A DNA stretch of 12,990 bases, taken from JBIOYL01 sp044870185 (GTDB lineage Bacteria; Actinomycetota; CALGFH01). The notes below the pieces were generated by a model. That model was given only the letters and a program-made list of their open reading frames with translations. It did no database searches and had not been told where the DNA came from. The stretch covers positions 1-12,990 of the forward strand of contig JBIOYL010000305.1 of the NCBI GenBank assembly GCA_044870185.1, given 5' to 3'. A program made the position numbers and the translations under genes. Position 1 is the stretch's first letter. Each line of letters begins with the position of its first letter. Shown here one piece after another: positions 12,625-12,990 of this stretch.

Positions 12625-12990
12625 ATGAAAGTGTTCGTCGCCGGAGCCACCGGTGCGATCGGCACCCAGCTCGTCCCCCAGCTCGCCGCCGCCGGCCACG
12701 ACGTGATCGGCATGACCCGGTCGCCGGCCAAGACCGACATGCTCCGGGCCCTCGGTGCCCGGCCGGTCGTGGCCGACGCGCTCGATCCCGACGCGGTCGC
12801 CGGGGCCGTGGCCGAGACCGAGCCCGAGGTGATCGTCCACCAGCTCACCGCGCTCAAGGGCGACCCGGGCCTGAGGGAGATGAGGCACCCCGACCGCTTT
12901 GCCGCCATGACCAACCGTCTGCGCACCGAGGGCACCGATCACCTGCTGGCCGCGGGCCGGGCCGTCGGCATCCGCCGCTTCATCGCCCAG
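12625..12990 (+). CDS. NAD(P)-dependent epimerase/dehydratase (extended SDR), N-terminal part
   Basis: ATG 12625 has GGAAGGAGG 5 bases upstream. The first 122 residues are present and the gene runs off the right edge. KVFVAGATGAIGTQLVPQLAAAGHDVIGMTRS is the Rossmann beta-alpha-beta with the GxxGxxG motif (GATGAIG, 7-13). DALDPDAVAGAV and EPEVIVHQLTAL are the next strands, and TNRLRTEGTDHLLAAGRAVGIRRFIAQ matches the helix and strand before the catalytic Tyr-xxx-Lys, which lies beyond the window. The fold is secure; the substrate (sugar nucleotide or other) is unknown. It has its own leader and is probably not part of the MFS/ChrB cluster. Confidence 0.88.
   Translation, partial: MKVFVAGATGAIGTQLVPQLAAAGHDVIGMTRSPAKTDMLRALGARPVVADALDPDAVAGAVAETEPEVIVHQLTALKGDPGLREMRHPDRFAAMTNRLRTEGTDHLLAAGRAVGIRRFIAQ

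Noticed and set aside
1..12990. CRISPR arrays, insertion sequences, rRNA genes
   Set aside because: No regularly spaced repeats, transposase-like frames or rRNA sequence were seen.

Overview
The window looks like a high-GC actinobacterial chromosome (Actinomycetota, genus not identifiable). Evidence is the very GC-rich third codon positions, frequent GTG/TTG starts behind strong GGAGG sites, a GlnR-type nitrogen regulator, an LmeA/DUF2993 envelope protein, and a tRNA Lys-Glu-Asp-Phe cluster.

Layout. Bases 1-2019 carry leftward genes: the 5' end of a secreted serine hydrolase (1-407), a 31-residue membrane miniprotein (844-939), an LmeA-like protein (993-1703) and a MoaD/ThiS-type sulfur carrier (1780-2019). 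The 408-843 gap is not empty. It holds a short ORF with an almost perfect extended Shine-Dalgarno sequence, followed by a predicted three-way-junction RNA element. A divergent regulatory region with two tandem ~47-bp repeats and a good sigma70-type promoter leads into glnR (2261-3136). The promoter for four tRNA genes (3180-3526) overlaps the glnR stop codon.

Accessory region. Directly after the 3' end of tRNA-Phe is a tyrosine integrase (3607-4845), a typical tRNA-targeted integration layout. Next comes a tightly overlapping rightward operon (5003-8806): ChrB N-terminal-like protein, ChrB C-terminal-like protein, MFS transporter, second ChrB C-terminal-like protein, and the chromate-family transporter ChrA. 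Facing it is a leftward pair (8892-11408): a DedA-PAP2 fusion and a BcrC-like PAP2 protein with an extra C-terminal domain, together suggesting lipid-carrier (undecaprenyl phosphate) recycling. Divergent from that pair is a second ChrB N-terminal paralogue (11477-12007), a small membrane protein, and an MFS gene cut off after about 75 codons near 12459. The window ends in an NAD-dependent epimerase/dehydratase (12625 onward).

How it fits together. The two ChrB-N genes have the same length (176 codons from the starts chosen) and share an upstream TACACTACAC element, so I infer one shared regulatory circuit for an oxyanion (chromate-like) stress module. Four genes in 5.9-11.4 kb are broken only by single-base shifts in or beside G runs, with coding sense intact on both sides. 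This is either consensus sequence error or very recent decay, and it affects how the operon should be read.
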